DNA of 64,000 bases from Bacteroidota bacterium (GCA_018266895.1 JAFDZQ010000017.1:1-64000); one strand, 5' to 3'; numbered from the stretch's first letter, positions 18,797-26,510 are shown. Translations and numbers: made by a program. Notes: a model not told the origin generated them from the sequence alone.

Positions 18797-19372
18797 ATGA
18801 GAAAAATAATTTCATTTATGCACATATCGCTTGACGGTTTTGTATCTGGACTGAACGGAGAAATGGACTGGATAAAAGTTGATGAAGAAATTTTTGATTA
18901 TGCCGGTAAGCGGATAAGCGAGGGCGACACTGCAATATATGGCAGAGTAACTTACCAGATGATGGAAAATTACTGGCCAACCGCAGGAGACAAGCCGGCA
19001 GCGACCAGGCACGACATTGAACATTCTAAGTGGTATAGCAAAGTTCATAAAGTTGTTTTATCAAAAACATTGAAAGACGCGGGTTTGACTAACACAAAAA
19101 TTATTAGCGACAACCTTCCGGACAGAATAAATGAAATAAAACAACAGTCAGGTAATGACATCCTGCTTTTTGGCAGCCCGACAGCAACACATTCACTTAT
19201 TCAGCTTAACTTAATTGACGGCTTCTGGCTATTTGTTAATCCAGTTATTCTTGGACGAGGTATTCCATTGTTTGCAGACATAAAAGACAAAATAAAACTA
19301 AAACTATTGCCTACTACCCGACAATTTACCTGCGGGGTAACTGAGCTGAATTACATAGTGGACAGACAATAA
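18797..19372 (+). CDS. Dihydrofolate reductase family protein (RibD C-terminal-like)
   Basis: 191-residue protein of the RibD_C / YwjB group of the DHFR fold, NADPH-dependent reductases of mostly unknown substrate. The N-terminus RKIISFMHISLDGFVSG is diagnostic, followed by GEMDWI, AIYGRVTYQMMENYWP, and the nucleotide-binding ILLFGSPTATHSLIQLNLIDG. It is not a canonical folate DHFR. A relative with the same start pattern (RKIIILSMISLDG) is at 26,764. One-gene unit. Confidence 0.88.
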   Translation: MRKIISFMHISLDGFVSGLNGEMDWIKVDEEIFDYAGKRISEGDTAIYGRVTYQMMENYWPTAGDKPAATRHDIEHSKWYSKVHKVVLSKTLKDAGLTNTKIISDNLPDRINEIKQQSGNDILLFGSPTATHSLIQLNLIDGFWLFVNPVILGRGIPLFADIKDKIKLKLLPTTRQFTCGVTELNYIVDRQ

Positions 19373-19412
19373 CTTTCGCAGCGAAAAGACGCGACAACGA
19401 AAGACAAGAGTT

Positions 19413-19455
19413 ACTGCTAACAACATGATTAAGAAATAGCGGCGATGAGTAAACT
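19413..19455 (+). repeat. attC-like left half only
   Basis: Left core ACTGCTAAC (19413-19421), partly complementary (6 of 9) to the core before the reductase gene, followed by a diverged arm (AGCGGCGATGAG). No convincing right arm or right core is found before the next gene at 19,565. Confidence 0.4.
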
Positions 19456-19564
19456 TAAATTTTCGTGCATTTAAATTACTTTTACAGCGGCTGAAAGTGA
19501 AGTGTCACTAACAGAGAAAGATACTCACATAATATTTATTAAAAAAAATTAACTTAAGAAAACG

Positions 19565-20233
19565 ATGTATAACTTTTCATACTTCAAAGAAAAAGACAAG
19601 CAAACAATTTTGGATTTCATAGAAGAAAATCCATTTGCCTTTATGACAGGGAGTTACTTATCGGGTACACAGGTTGCAACACAGATACCTGTATTACCCG
19701 AAGAAAGAAATGGTGAACTGTATCTGCAAGGACACATTATGCGAAACACCGACCATCATAAAGCTTTCATAGAAAATCCGAACGCATTGATTGTGTTCAC
19801 AGGACCGAGTTGTTATGTAAGTGCATCCTGGTACAGCAACCCGCAAATTGGTTCCACCTGGAATTACATGAGTGTTCATATTACCGGACAGGTCAATTTT
19901 ATGACGAATGATGAACTGGCAGCGTTTATGCGAAAATTGACTTTAAAATTTGAAAAAGGTAACACAGAATCGCCAACATTTTTTGACAATCTTCCGGAAC
20001 ATTTTTTGAGTAAGATGATGCCGGCAATTACCGGTTTTGAAATTAAAGCAGAGAAATTAGAAAATGTATTTAAACTCAGCCAGAACCGGGATGAGAAAAG
20101 TTATTTAAACATTATTTCAAAAATTGAAGAACAAGGTGGGAATAGCGCTTTAATTGCATCAGAAATGAAAAAAAGAAAAGCGGAATTATTTCCTGCCGGT
20201 GTTGAATGGGATGCTACAAAATTTGACTCGTGA
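19565..20233 (+). CDS. FMN-binding PaiB-type protein
   Basis: 222-residue protein of the FMN-binding negative transcriptional regulator family (PaiB-like, flavin-reductase-like split barrel). Recognised by the PFAFMTGSYLSGTQVATQIP start, LQGHIMRNTDHHKAF and SCYVSASWYSNPQIGSTWNYMSVHITG blocks, and the C-terminal ITGFEIKAEKLENVFKLSQNR. Despite the name, a DNA-binding role is not established for most members; flavin or haem binding is more likely. One-gene unit. Confidence 0.88.
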   Translation: MYNFSYFKEKDKQTILDFIEENPFAFMTGSYLSGTQVATQIPVLPEERNGELYLQGHIMRNTDHHKAFIENPNALIVFTGPSCYVSASWYSNPQIGSTWNYMSVHITGQVNFMTNDELAAFMRKLTLKFEKGNTESPTFFDNLPEHFLSKMMPAITGFEIKAEKLENVFKLSQNRDEKSYLNIISKIEEQGGNSALIASEMKKRKAELFPAGVEWDATKFDS

Positions 20234-20235
20234 AG

Positions 20236-20298
20236 AAAAAAGTATAACGAACCGTGAACACAGGTTTGTAGTGTATTGCGTATAAATAATCGTTATCG
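20236..20298 (+). repeat. Right-end repeat, second type, with core GTTATCG
   Basis: GGTTTGTAGTGTATTGCGTA, then TAAATAATC and core GTTATCGGCAA (20292-20302), followed by ATTTCAAAACGACA. It is a diverged relative of the ends at 15,300 and 37,480. The core is the reverse complement of CTGCCGATAAC after the next gene, 10 of 11 positions. Confidence 0.65.
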
Positions 20299-20370
20299 GC
20301 AATTTCAAAACGACACCGCATAAATGAAAATAAAATTTTACATTGTAACACTTTTTAGATTTTTTCAAAT

Positions 20371-21510
20371 TTGATTTTTGGACAAAATAAATATCAAAAA
20401 GACTTTAACGAATTTTGGAACGACCTAAACTCTAATTATGCATATTTAAAAGAACAAAATATTGATTTGAAAAAAGTAAAAGAAATTTATCAGCCCAAAA
20501 CCGAAAATATTTCTACAAATTCCGAATTTATACAGTTTTTGGAAAGCATTTTAAATGAACTTTACAACGGACACTCTTCTCTAAATACAAATCTGAATTC
20601 CTCAAACAGATTAATTCCGTCTGGACAAGATATTTTTGTTGAAAAAATTAACAACAAATTTATTATTACAGATTTACGAAAAGATTTTGGGGCTGAAAAA
20701 GGCGGACTAAGAGTAAGAATGGAAATTACAAAATTCAACGGAAAACCAATTGAAGAACAACTTAACAAGTTTCTTCCAAAATTTACGCAAAATCATAATT
20801 CAAAAATGTATCAATTTGCATTGGATATGCTTTTTGCAGGAACACATAACACAAAAAGAGAAATTTCTGTTTTAGAAAACGGAACCGGGAAAAAATATTT
20901 TCCTGATGAATTTAAGCATACTCAATCAAATTCTTTACTTAAAAGCAAAATTATCAACAAAAATACTGCTTGCCTAAAAATTAATAACTCACTAGGAAAC
21001 AATCAATTAATTTTAGATTTTGACAAAACACTTGACAATTTTATAAACTATAAAAATCTAGTAATTGACCTTACAGAAACTCCAAGCGGAGGAAATACAA
21101 CAGTTGCAAGAGCAATTATGGGAAGATTTATTGACAAAACTTTGCCGTATCAAAGACACGAATTTGACGAACAATACGAAACGAAAAGAGTATGGACAGA
21201 ATTTGTAACGCCAAGAAAAACTCAGTTTAAAGGAAAAGTTTATATTTTAGTCGGGCATTGGACAGGAAGTATGGGAGAAGGAATTGCAATCGGTTTTGAC
21301 GGAATGAAAAGAGCGAAAATTATCGGAACAAAAATGGCGGGATTGCTTGGAGCAATTTCTAACTTCCAAATGACCGAAACAAAAATTGGTTATCAATTTC
21401 CAACGGAAAGATTATATCAAACAAATGGTAAACCGAGGGAAGATTTTTTGCCGAAAATTTTGACAAAAAATACTGAAGAAACTTATAAAAAAATGTCAGA
21501 AATAAAATGA
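20371..21510 (+). CDS. S41 family peptidase (C-terminal-processing-protease-like), signal peptide frameshifted
   Basis: 379-residue open frame with a PDZ-like turn (GGLRVRMEITKFNGKPIEEQL) and the S41 core: LVIDLTETPSGGNTTVARAI, VYILVGHWTGSMGEGIAIGFDGMKRAKIIG. The nucleophile is the Ser of TGSMGEG. The frame starts at TTG 20,371 with no signal, but the ATG at 20,324 in another frame encodes MKIKFYIVTLFRFF, and adding one T to the six-T run at 20,360-20,365 joins them into a normal signal peptide ending LIFGQ. So the export signal is out of frame by one base (decay, phase variation or sequence error). Confidence 0.8.
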   Translation: MIFGQNKYQKDFNEFWNDLNSNYAYLKEQNIDLKKVKEIYQPKTENISTNSEFIQFLESILNELYNGHSSLNTNLNSSNRLIPSGQDIFVEKINNKFIITDLRKDFGAEKGGLRVRMEITKFNGKPIEEQLNKFLPKFTQNHNSKMYQFALDMLFAGTHNTKREISVLENGTGKKYFPDEFKHTQSNSLLKSKIINKNTACLKINNSLGNNQLILDFDKTLDNFINYKNLVIDLTETPSGGNTTVARAIMGRFIDKTLPYQRHEFDEQYETKRVWTEFVTPRKTQFKGKVYILVGHWTGSMGEGIAIGFDGMKRAKIIGTKMAGLLGAISNFQMTETKIGYQFPTERLYQTNGKPREDFLPKILTKNTEETYKKMSEIK

Positions 21511-21521
21511 AAATAAAGAAA

Positions 21522-21658
21522 CTGCCGATAACTAGGATTTTGCGTCAGGCGGGCTGAAGTGCAAAATTCAAGTTTTGTACTTCTATTGAAATTTGTATAT
21601 TAGCTCAACGTTTCGGCTTCGAAAGCCCGCCCGAACACCAAGCCCCAAACCGTTAGCA
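21522..21658 (+). repeat. attC-like site after S41 peptidase gene
   Basis: Left core CTGCCGATAAC (21522-21532), left arm GGATTTTGCGTCAGGCGGGC (21535-21554), right arm AGCCCGCCCGAACACCAAGC (21624-21643) then CCCAAACC, and right core GTTAGCACC (21652-21660). GGCGGGCT pairs perfectly with AGCCCGCC. The left core is the 10-of-11 reverse complement of the core before the same gene. Confidence 0.82.
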
Positions 21659-21707
21659 CCAATTTTGGGACGACACTGTAACTAAATTACAACAAATAAT
21701 AAATAGA

Positions 21708-22637
21708 ATGAAACCAATCATCACATTGACAATTTTTGTATTAGCAACAATGTTTGCATACGGACAAAGCATTTATACCAAGACTTTTGGTAGCAGTAAA
21801 GACAATCCAATTATCTTTCTTCACGGTGGACCTGGCTACAATTGTGTAAACTTTGAAGCTACAACTGCACAACAACTTGCTGACAAAGGGTTCTTTGTAA
21901 TAGTTTACGACAGACGCGGAGAAGGGCGAAGCAATAACACAAATGCAAAGTTTACTTTCAAAGAAACTTTTGACGACTTAAACGCCATTTATCAAAAATA
22001 CAGTCTGACAAAAGCAACTTTAATCGGACACAGTTTTGGCGGGGTTATTGCGACACTTTTTGCTGAAACTAATCCTAATAAAGTTCAATCAATTGTTCTT
22101 GTCGGAGCACCTGTTTCTTTGCAAGCCACTTTCAAAAATATTCTCTCTAAATCAAAAAGTATTTATCAAACAAAAAAAGATAGCATAAACTTAAAAAACA
22201 TTTCTATGCTTGAAAATATGGATACAGCAAGTATTGAATATAGTTCTTATTGTTTTGGACACGCTATGCAAAACGGTTTTTATACTCCCATAAATCCATC
22301 GGCAGAAGCTAAAAATATTTATACAAAATTCAAAACTGATACTTTATTGACAAAATACGCTTCTCAAATGTCTTATGAAGCACCACAAGGTTTTTGGAAA
22401 AATGAAAAATATACAACTATCGTCCTTACAAAGAATTTGCAATCCTTACAAAAGCAGAATATAAGAATCTATGGACTTTATGGTAAAGACGATGGACTTT
22501 ACTCTGCGCAACAAGTTAACGACCTACAAGACCTAATTGGTTCAAGCAACATAAAATACTTTGACAACTGTTCCCACAATGTTTTCATTGACCAACAAAC
22601 ACAATTTATTGACGCTATAAATACTTGGACAAAATAA
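21708..22637 (+). CDS. Exported alpha/beta hydrolase (prolyl iminopeptidase-like)
   Basis: 309-residue alpha/beta hydrolase with a signal peptide (MKPIITLTIFVLATMFAYGQ). The oxyanion motif HGGPG (near residue 38) is typical of the proline iminopeptidase branch. The nucleophile elbow is GHSFGG (Ser near 108), the acid lies after IYGLYGKDDGLYSA, and the His is in FDNCSHNVF near the C-terminus. The triad looks complete. Substrate unknown. One-gene unit between good attC-like sites whose ends match each other (GTTAGCACC before, GGCGCTAAT after). Confidence 0.88.
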   Translation: MKPIITLTIFVLATMFAYGQSIYTKTFGSSKDNPIIFLHGGPGYNCVNFEATTAQQLADKGFFVIVYDRRGEGRSNNTNAKFTFKETFDDLNAIYQKYSLTKATLIGHSFGGVIATLFAETNPNKVQSIVLVGAPVSLQATFKNILSKSKSIYQTKKDSINLKNISMLENMDTASIEYSSYCFGHAMQNGFYTPINPSAEAKNIYTKFKTDTLLTKYASQMSYEAPQGFWKNEKYTTIVLTKNLQSLQKQNIRIYGLYGKDDGLYSAQQVNDLQDLIGSSNIKYFDNCSHNVFIDQQTQFIDAINTWTK

Positions 22638-22642
22638 AAACT

Positions 22643-22784
22643 GGCGCTAATATCGGTTTGGCAATATGGCAGCTGAAGTGCTACTTTGAAACTTGTGTGC
22701 AAGGTTCAACAGTAGTAATTCTATTGAACTTTTATGCTAAAAATCCGCCACATTCATGTTCCCGCTGAGTCTGAACCGTTGTTG
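22643..22784 (+). repeat. attC-like site after alpha/beta hydrolase, with REP fragment inserted
   Basis: Left core GGCGCTAAT (22643-22651), left arm ATCGGTTTGGCAATATGGC then AGCTGAAGTG, right arm beginning TCCGCCACATTC (22744-22755), then TTCCCGCTGAGTCT (22759-22772), which matches the left arm of the REP palindromes near 12 and 14.9 kb, then GAACC and right core GTTGTTG (22778-22784). Confidence 0.7.
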
Positions 22785-22904
22785 TGCCTGTTCGTGGGTT
22801 CCATAAAGTTTGACATATTATATTTCGTGAAAGATTAGCTGCAAACTTTTTGGTCTCCCCGCCTAAGACTTAAAGCTAAAATTATTAACTACAGGGAAAT
22901 TATT

Positions 22905-23135
22905 TTGGAAGATAAACGAAATATTTTAAGAGATGATCAGCCTTTTGCTTATAAGCTATTGAAGAATGAGAAGGCTCAAATTTATTACAATAATAAAATG
23001 GTTAAGATATTAACCAGAAAAGATTATGCTAACTTAATCAGAGTAATAGATGCAGATGATGCTTATTCACTTCAATTATTCATGGCAAAAGTCACCGGAA
23101 ACTTTAAGCACGGCAACGAAAAAATTAATAAATAG
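22905..23135 (+). CDS. Small conserved-looking hypothetical protein (76 aa)
   Basis: 76-residue charged protein starting at TTG (MEDKRNILRDDQPFAYKLLK). No signal peptide or membrane segment. The order of a KIL-type strand (NNKMVKILTRKDYANLI) and a C-terminal GNFKHGNEK resembles small uncharacterised proteins of this group, but I do not recognise a family. Codon use looks real and it occupies the expected place between two attC-like sites, the second starting 4 bases after its stop. Confidence 0.6.
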   Translation: MEDKRNILRDDQPFAYKLLKNEKAQIYYNNKMVKILTRKDYANLIRVIDADDAYSLQLFMAKVTGNFKHGNEKINK

Positions 23136-23138
23136 CTT

Positions 23139-23224
23139 CAGCTAACAGTGGCTTGGCGTAATGCCGGCTGATGGAAATATAAATGAACCTAATGCTAAAA
23201 TTCCCCTATTTCGATCCTTTAACG
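23139..23224 (+). repeat. attC-like site after the 76-aa protein, shortened
   Basis: Left core CAGCTAAC (23139-23146), left arm GTGGCTTGGCGTAATGCCGG (23148-23167) then CTGATGG. A shortened right half follows (TTCCCCTATTTCG, then TTTAACGCGG at 23218-23227). It looks internally deleted. Confidence 0.6.
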
Positions 23225-23341
23225 CGGAAAGTCAGATATTCAGACAAGCTGGTGGATGAGTGAGATATTGGAAAAATGCTGGAAAAAATATTACGCATTT
23301 AATAATGATATTAAAAAACTATTACAACCGGTTTACTGAAA

Positions 23342-23635
23342 ATGGAATCTAAGAAAAATTTACGGACCTGCAAGAAAGGTCATCAATATTACAAAAGCAG
23401 TGATTGCCCCGTTTGCCCGATTTGCGGGAAGAATGACAAACCCGAAGTTGGTTTTCTTTCCCTGATCTCTGCACCTGCAAGAAGAGCATTAGAAAACAAA
23501 AACATAAAGACACTAAAGCAACTATCAAAATATTCCGTAAGAGACATTTTAGACCTGCACGGAATAGGAAAGACAACCATTCCAATTTTAAAAAAGGAAC
23601 TTGAAAATGCCGGACTTGCATTTAAAGACGGATAA
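23342..23635 (+). CDS. Zinc-ribbon plus RNA polymerase alpha-CTD-like protein
   Basis: 97-residue protein in two parts. Residues 8-30 hold four cysteines (CKKGHQYYKSSDCPVCPICG), probably a zinc ribbon. Residues 38-95 (LISAPARRALENKNIKTLKQLSKYS, then DILDLHGIGKTTIPILKKEL) match the C-terminal domain of RNA polymerase alpha, with the helix-hairpin-helix LHGIG. It is not RpoA: there is no assembly domain. It could bind DNA or compete with alpha-CTD for activators; the role is inferred only from the fold. Confidence 0.8.
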   Translation: MESKKNLRTCKKGHQYYKSSDCPVCPICGKNDKPEVGFLSLISAPARRALENKNIKTLKQLSKYSVRDILDLHGIGKTTIPILKKELENAGLAFKDG

Positions 23636-23660
23636 TGAAACACTTCTTATTACTGAAGCT

Positions 23661-23740
23661 TTGCGACAGGAAGGTTAAACTCACTCTTTGAATTCCGTTC
23701 CAAATACTCCCCTGTCGCAAATCTGCAGAACTAATGTGGC
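23661..23740 (+). repeat. Inverted repeat with perfect 10-bp arms before bla gene
   Basis: TTGCGACAGG (23661-23670) and CCTGTCGCAA (23711-23720) are exact complements, in the position of an attC-like site. The downstream ACTAATGTGGCAATTTTCG would be the right core region; sequence after the beta-lactamase gene (GCCACCAACATTA) is complementary to TAATGT..GGC with a 4-base insertion. No classical GTTRRRY core is present. Confidence 0.5.
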
Positions 23741-23783
23741 AATTTTCGCAAACATACTTCAACATTCAAAACAGACAAAAACT

Positions 23784-24689
23784 ATGACTAAATTATTTCA
23801 TTTAACAGCTTTACTGTATCTTTTTATTTTCTCTCAGGCATCAGCTCAAACAAAAGATTCATTACAGCAAAAAATAGAACAAATCGTTTCGGCAAAGAAT
23901 GCTGTTGTCGGAGTTTCAATTATTGGCAATAGCGGGAAAGACACTATATCAATAAATGGCGACAGAAATTTCCCATTTCAAAGCGTATTTAAGTTTCATA
24001 TAGCATTAGCGGTGCTGTCTCAGATTGACAAAGGAAAATTTACTCTTAATCAAAAAATTATAATTGAGAAAAAAGACCTTTTGCCGGATCTTTACAGTCC
24101 CATCAGAGATAAATATCCTAACGGCGTAACCCTGACAATTTCAAAAATTTTAAAATATACAGTTTCTGAAAGTGACAATGTCGGATGCGACCTTTTATTA
24201 AAGCTGATCGGAGGACCTGAGATAGTTGAAGAATACTTTATAAAAAATAATTTTAATGACATATCAATAAAATTTAATGAAGAAGTGCAGCAGTCAAACT
24301 GGGATAATCAATTTCAAAATTGGACAACACCACAAGCAGCAAACGAAACACTTGCAGGATTTTATTTAAACAATACAAAACTTTTATCACAAAAAAGTCA
24401 TGACTTTATCTGGAAAATAATGAAGGAGACAAGTACAGGAACAAACAGGATAAAAGGACAACTTCCGGAGAATACTGTTGTTGCTCACAAAACAGGCACA
24501 TCAGGTACAAACAAAGAAGGATTGACTGCAGCAGTAAACGATATTGGAATTGTATTTTTGCCAGACGGACAGCATTTTTATATAAGTGTTTTTGTAACAA
24601 ACTCAACTGAAAATGCTGAAACAAATGAAAAAATAATTGCTGACATTTCAAAAGCTGCCTGGGACTATTTTACAGGCACGACAAAATAA
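23784..24689 (+). CDS. Class A beta-lactamase, A2-like
   Basis: Periplasmic serine beta-lactamase. The ATG at 23,784 gives a clean signal peptide (MTKLFHLTALLYLFIFSQASA); the longer upstream frame adds an implausible leader. All active-site elements are seen: SVFK (Ser67-Lys70), SDN (130-132), Glu166 within FNEEVQQ, and KTG (236-238). In the Glu166 loop the usual Asn170 position is Gln, followed by the QFQNWTTP segment; this and the TPQAAN region resemble the PER/VEB/CfxA/CblA branch common in Bacteroidota. The spectrum cannot be read from sequence. One-gene unit in the attC-like array. Confidence 0.92.
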   Translation: MTKLFHLTALLYLFIFSQASAQTKDSLQQKIEQIVSAKNAVVGVSIIGNSGKDTISINGDRNFPFQSVFKFHIALAVLSQIDKGKFTLNQKIIIEKKDLLPDLYSPIRDKYPNGVTLTISKILKYTVSESDNVGCDLLLKLIGGPEIVEEYFIKNNFNDISIKFNEEVQQSNWDNQFQNWTTPQAANETLAGFYLNNTKLLSQKSHDFIWKIMKETSTGTNRIKGQLPENTVVAHKTGTSGTNKEGLTAAVNDIGIVFLPDGQHFYISVFVTNSTENAETNEKIIADISKAAWDYFTGTTK

Positions 24690-24825
24690 AACCGCCACCA
24701 ACATTATCATTTGGCGGTTATGTTGTATGACAATGATGACGAGACAAATTTGACTTTTGACTAGAATGAAAAATATTTAAGTTGGACCCGGACATTTGCT
24801 GTTCGGTTATTGGTATCACAGTGTC
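24690..24825 (+). repeat. Possible attC-like site after beta-lactamase gene
   Basis: An 8-bp hairpin AACCGCCA (24690-24697) / TGGCGGTT (24712-24719) lies right at the stop codon, then an AT-rich middle and a right core GTTATTGGTA (24816-24825) followed by GTGTCGTC. Left and right arms pair poorly, so assignment rests on position and the right core. The hairpin could instead act in transcription termination. Confidence 0.4.
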
Positions 24826-24875
24826 GTCAATTAACAACTATAAAATAGAAAGATCTAAACTTTAATTTCATAAAA

Positions 24876-25256
24876 ATGCCGAAAGACTTTAATCCCGCAG
24901 TGTACTTTGAAATTCCCGTTGTCGACATCGACAGAGCTATAGAGTTTTACTCGACTGTTTTTAATTTTTCGTTTGACAAACAAGAAATTGACAATAATGA
25001 AATGGCGTTGTTTCCATTTTCAGAGGAGAATTCCGGAATTTCAGGAGCACTCGCAAAAGGAGAAATATATAAACCTACAAATGATGGTGTAGTAATTTAT
25101 TTCAGAACGAAAGACATCGACAGGACTTTAAAACTGGCAGTTAACAACGGCGGACAAATTTTATATCCGAAGACTTCTAACGGTGACTTAGGATTTGTTG
25201 CCGAGTTTGAAGATAGTGAGGGAAATAGAATTGCTTTACATCAACCATTGGAGTGA
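24876..25256 (+). CDS. VOC family protein (glyoxalase-like, YdeN/CatE type)
   Basis: 126-residue VOC protein: FEIPVVDIDRAIEFYSTVFNFSF start, second module YFRTKDIDRTLKLAVNNGGQIL, and end FVAEFEDSEGNRIALHQP. The Glu and His positions of metal-dependent VOC enzymes are partly present. Similar proteins are annotated as glyoxalase/bleomycin resistance proteins without tested substrates. One-gene unit. Confidence 0.87.
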   Translation: MPKDFNPAVYFEIPVVDIDRAIEFYSTVFNFSFDKQEIDNNEMALFPFSEENSGISGALAKGEIYKPTNDGVVIYFRTKDIDRTLKLAVNNGGQILYPKTSNGDLGFVAEFEDSEGNRIALHQPLE

Positions 25257-25296
25257 GCCGTAACAAAACAATCAACCGGCAGAAATAAAATCTTAA

Positions 25297-25556
25297 ATTT
25301 ATATAAAAAATATTTATACAAATTCAAACAGCAAGGAAATTTCTGTAAGTGTTGACTTTCAAGCCGACACTAAGACAATTTGGGGCTTGCTGCCAATGGA
25401 GAGAATTATCCGAAATATTATTCAACTGTAATTTCCATATTAAAAGGAAAAAAAAATTTTGTTTTGACAGAAAAAACTGGAAGACCATTATTTCCATTGT
25501 TTACGATAATGATGCATCCTTTTGATGATTCATTTGAAAAGTTATCAACGATTTAA
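25297..25556 (+). pseudogene. SRPBCC (START-like) protein remnant, frameshifted
   Basis: Frame 1 reads ISVSVDFQADTKTIWGLL up to about 25,391, and a second frame continues NGENYPKYYSTVISILKGKK then NFVLTEKTGRPLFPLFTIMM to TAA at 25,554. The pattern DADxxxIWxLL..NYPKYYSTV is the beginning of the polyketide-cyclase/START-like fold. It has a one-base frameshift near 25,390, no start codon and an early stop, so it is a decayed copy. This explains most of the 343-base spacer. Confidence 0.65.
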
Positions 25557-25599
25557 AATAAGAAGCAGAAAAAATAATAATAAACTAAATCAAAAAGTT

Positions 25600-26007
25600 A
25601 TGTCTTACAAAATTGGTACAAAGGAAAAACCATTGGTTTTAAAAACACCACCATTGACAAGTGAATACACAATGCATGTTGATGAAAAAGACGGCAAAGA
25701 AGTTTTAGTATGCACTGTAGGTAAAACGGTATTACTATACGACATTCGCTGTCTTGCCGACCTTCATGCAATGCTTAAAAAACATGGCGACTGGATGGAA
25801 CTTGGGAGTGCGGACGAACAAAAACCTGCAAAAGACGGAACTGTGGAAGCATGGGGACGTTCAGAGAAAAACCCGGTTAAAGGTTGGTATGGTTTAAAGA
25901 AGGGACTTCGTGGACGCTTTGGAATGTACATTCCGCCATTAATGGAAAAACTTGATCTAGCAGAAGTGACGCATGATGCAAAGGGAAATAAAATGAAAGC
26001 GAAATAG
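25600..26007 (+). CDS. DUF6855-like conserved hypothetical protein
   Basis: 135-residue protein; the ATG at 25,600 (MSYKIGTKEKPLVLKTPPLT) is preferred to the longer frame because the conserved part starts there. It is highly regular: SEYTMHVDEKDGKEVLVC, a central WMELGSADEQKP and a C-terminal GWYGLKKGLRGRFGMYIPPL. I recall it as a widespread uncharacterised family in environmental genomes (DUF6855); that name is from memory and should be checked. No signal peptide, membrane segment or catalytic motif is visible. Confidence 0.75.
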   Translation: MSYKIGTKEKPLVLKTPPLTSEYTMHVDEKDGKEVLVCTVGKTVLLYDIRCLADLHAMLKKHGDWMELGSADEQKPAKDGTVEAWGRSEKNPVKGWYGLKKGLRGRFGMYIPPLMEKLDLAEVTHDAKGNKMKAK

Positions 26008-26150
26008 TAATGGAAGACAAATTTTCATAAACCAGAACATTATTGCTTCGACTGAACAGCGGTACTGAAAAACTCCGACTGTCAGCAAGCAGCAGATTAT
26101 TGGGAGTAAATATTCGAATTTTCTAAATTACCGAAATTTAAAATAACTAT

Positions 26151-26510
26151 ATGCCTTACGAAAATTTAAATACTGAAGAATGGCCGGAGGAGCTTGACGC
26201 ATTAGTTGCAGCTCCTCAGCATCATAAATTGTTACTGGAGAATGACTTTGTGCGGGTACTTGATACATTAATTCCTTCCGGTGAAATTACAAATGTTCAT
26301 ACACATAAATGGCCTGCTTCTTTATATATTATAAGCTGGTCAGATTTTATCAGGTATGACGGCGAGGGTAATATTGTTTTAGATTCCCGAAAACTCTCCG
26401 AAGCTCCTTTAACTTCTTCTGCTATATGGTCAGATCCATTAAGTCCTCACGCGCTGGAAAATACAGGTGAAAATACCATTCATATTATCAGTGTTGAAAT
26501 CAAAAGATAA
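26151..26510 (+). CDS. Small cupin-like protein
   Basis: 119-residue single-domain cupin-like protein: HHKLLLENDFVRVLDTLIPSGE, then NVHTHKWPASLYII with two His residues in the first cupin motif, and the second motif region (PHALENTGENTIHIISVEIKR). Residues typical for metal binding are partly present (His-x-His, then a later His). Role unknown. The following 253-base spacer has only a degenerate attC-like left arm (TTGTGTAAGCGGGGCTTGAC). Confidence 0.75.
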   Translation: MPYENLNTEEWPEELDALVAAPQHHKLLLENDFVRVLDTLIPSGEITNVHTHKWPASLYIISWSDFIRYDGEGNIVLDSRKLSEAPLTSSAIWSDPLSPHALENTGENTIHIISVEIKR

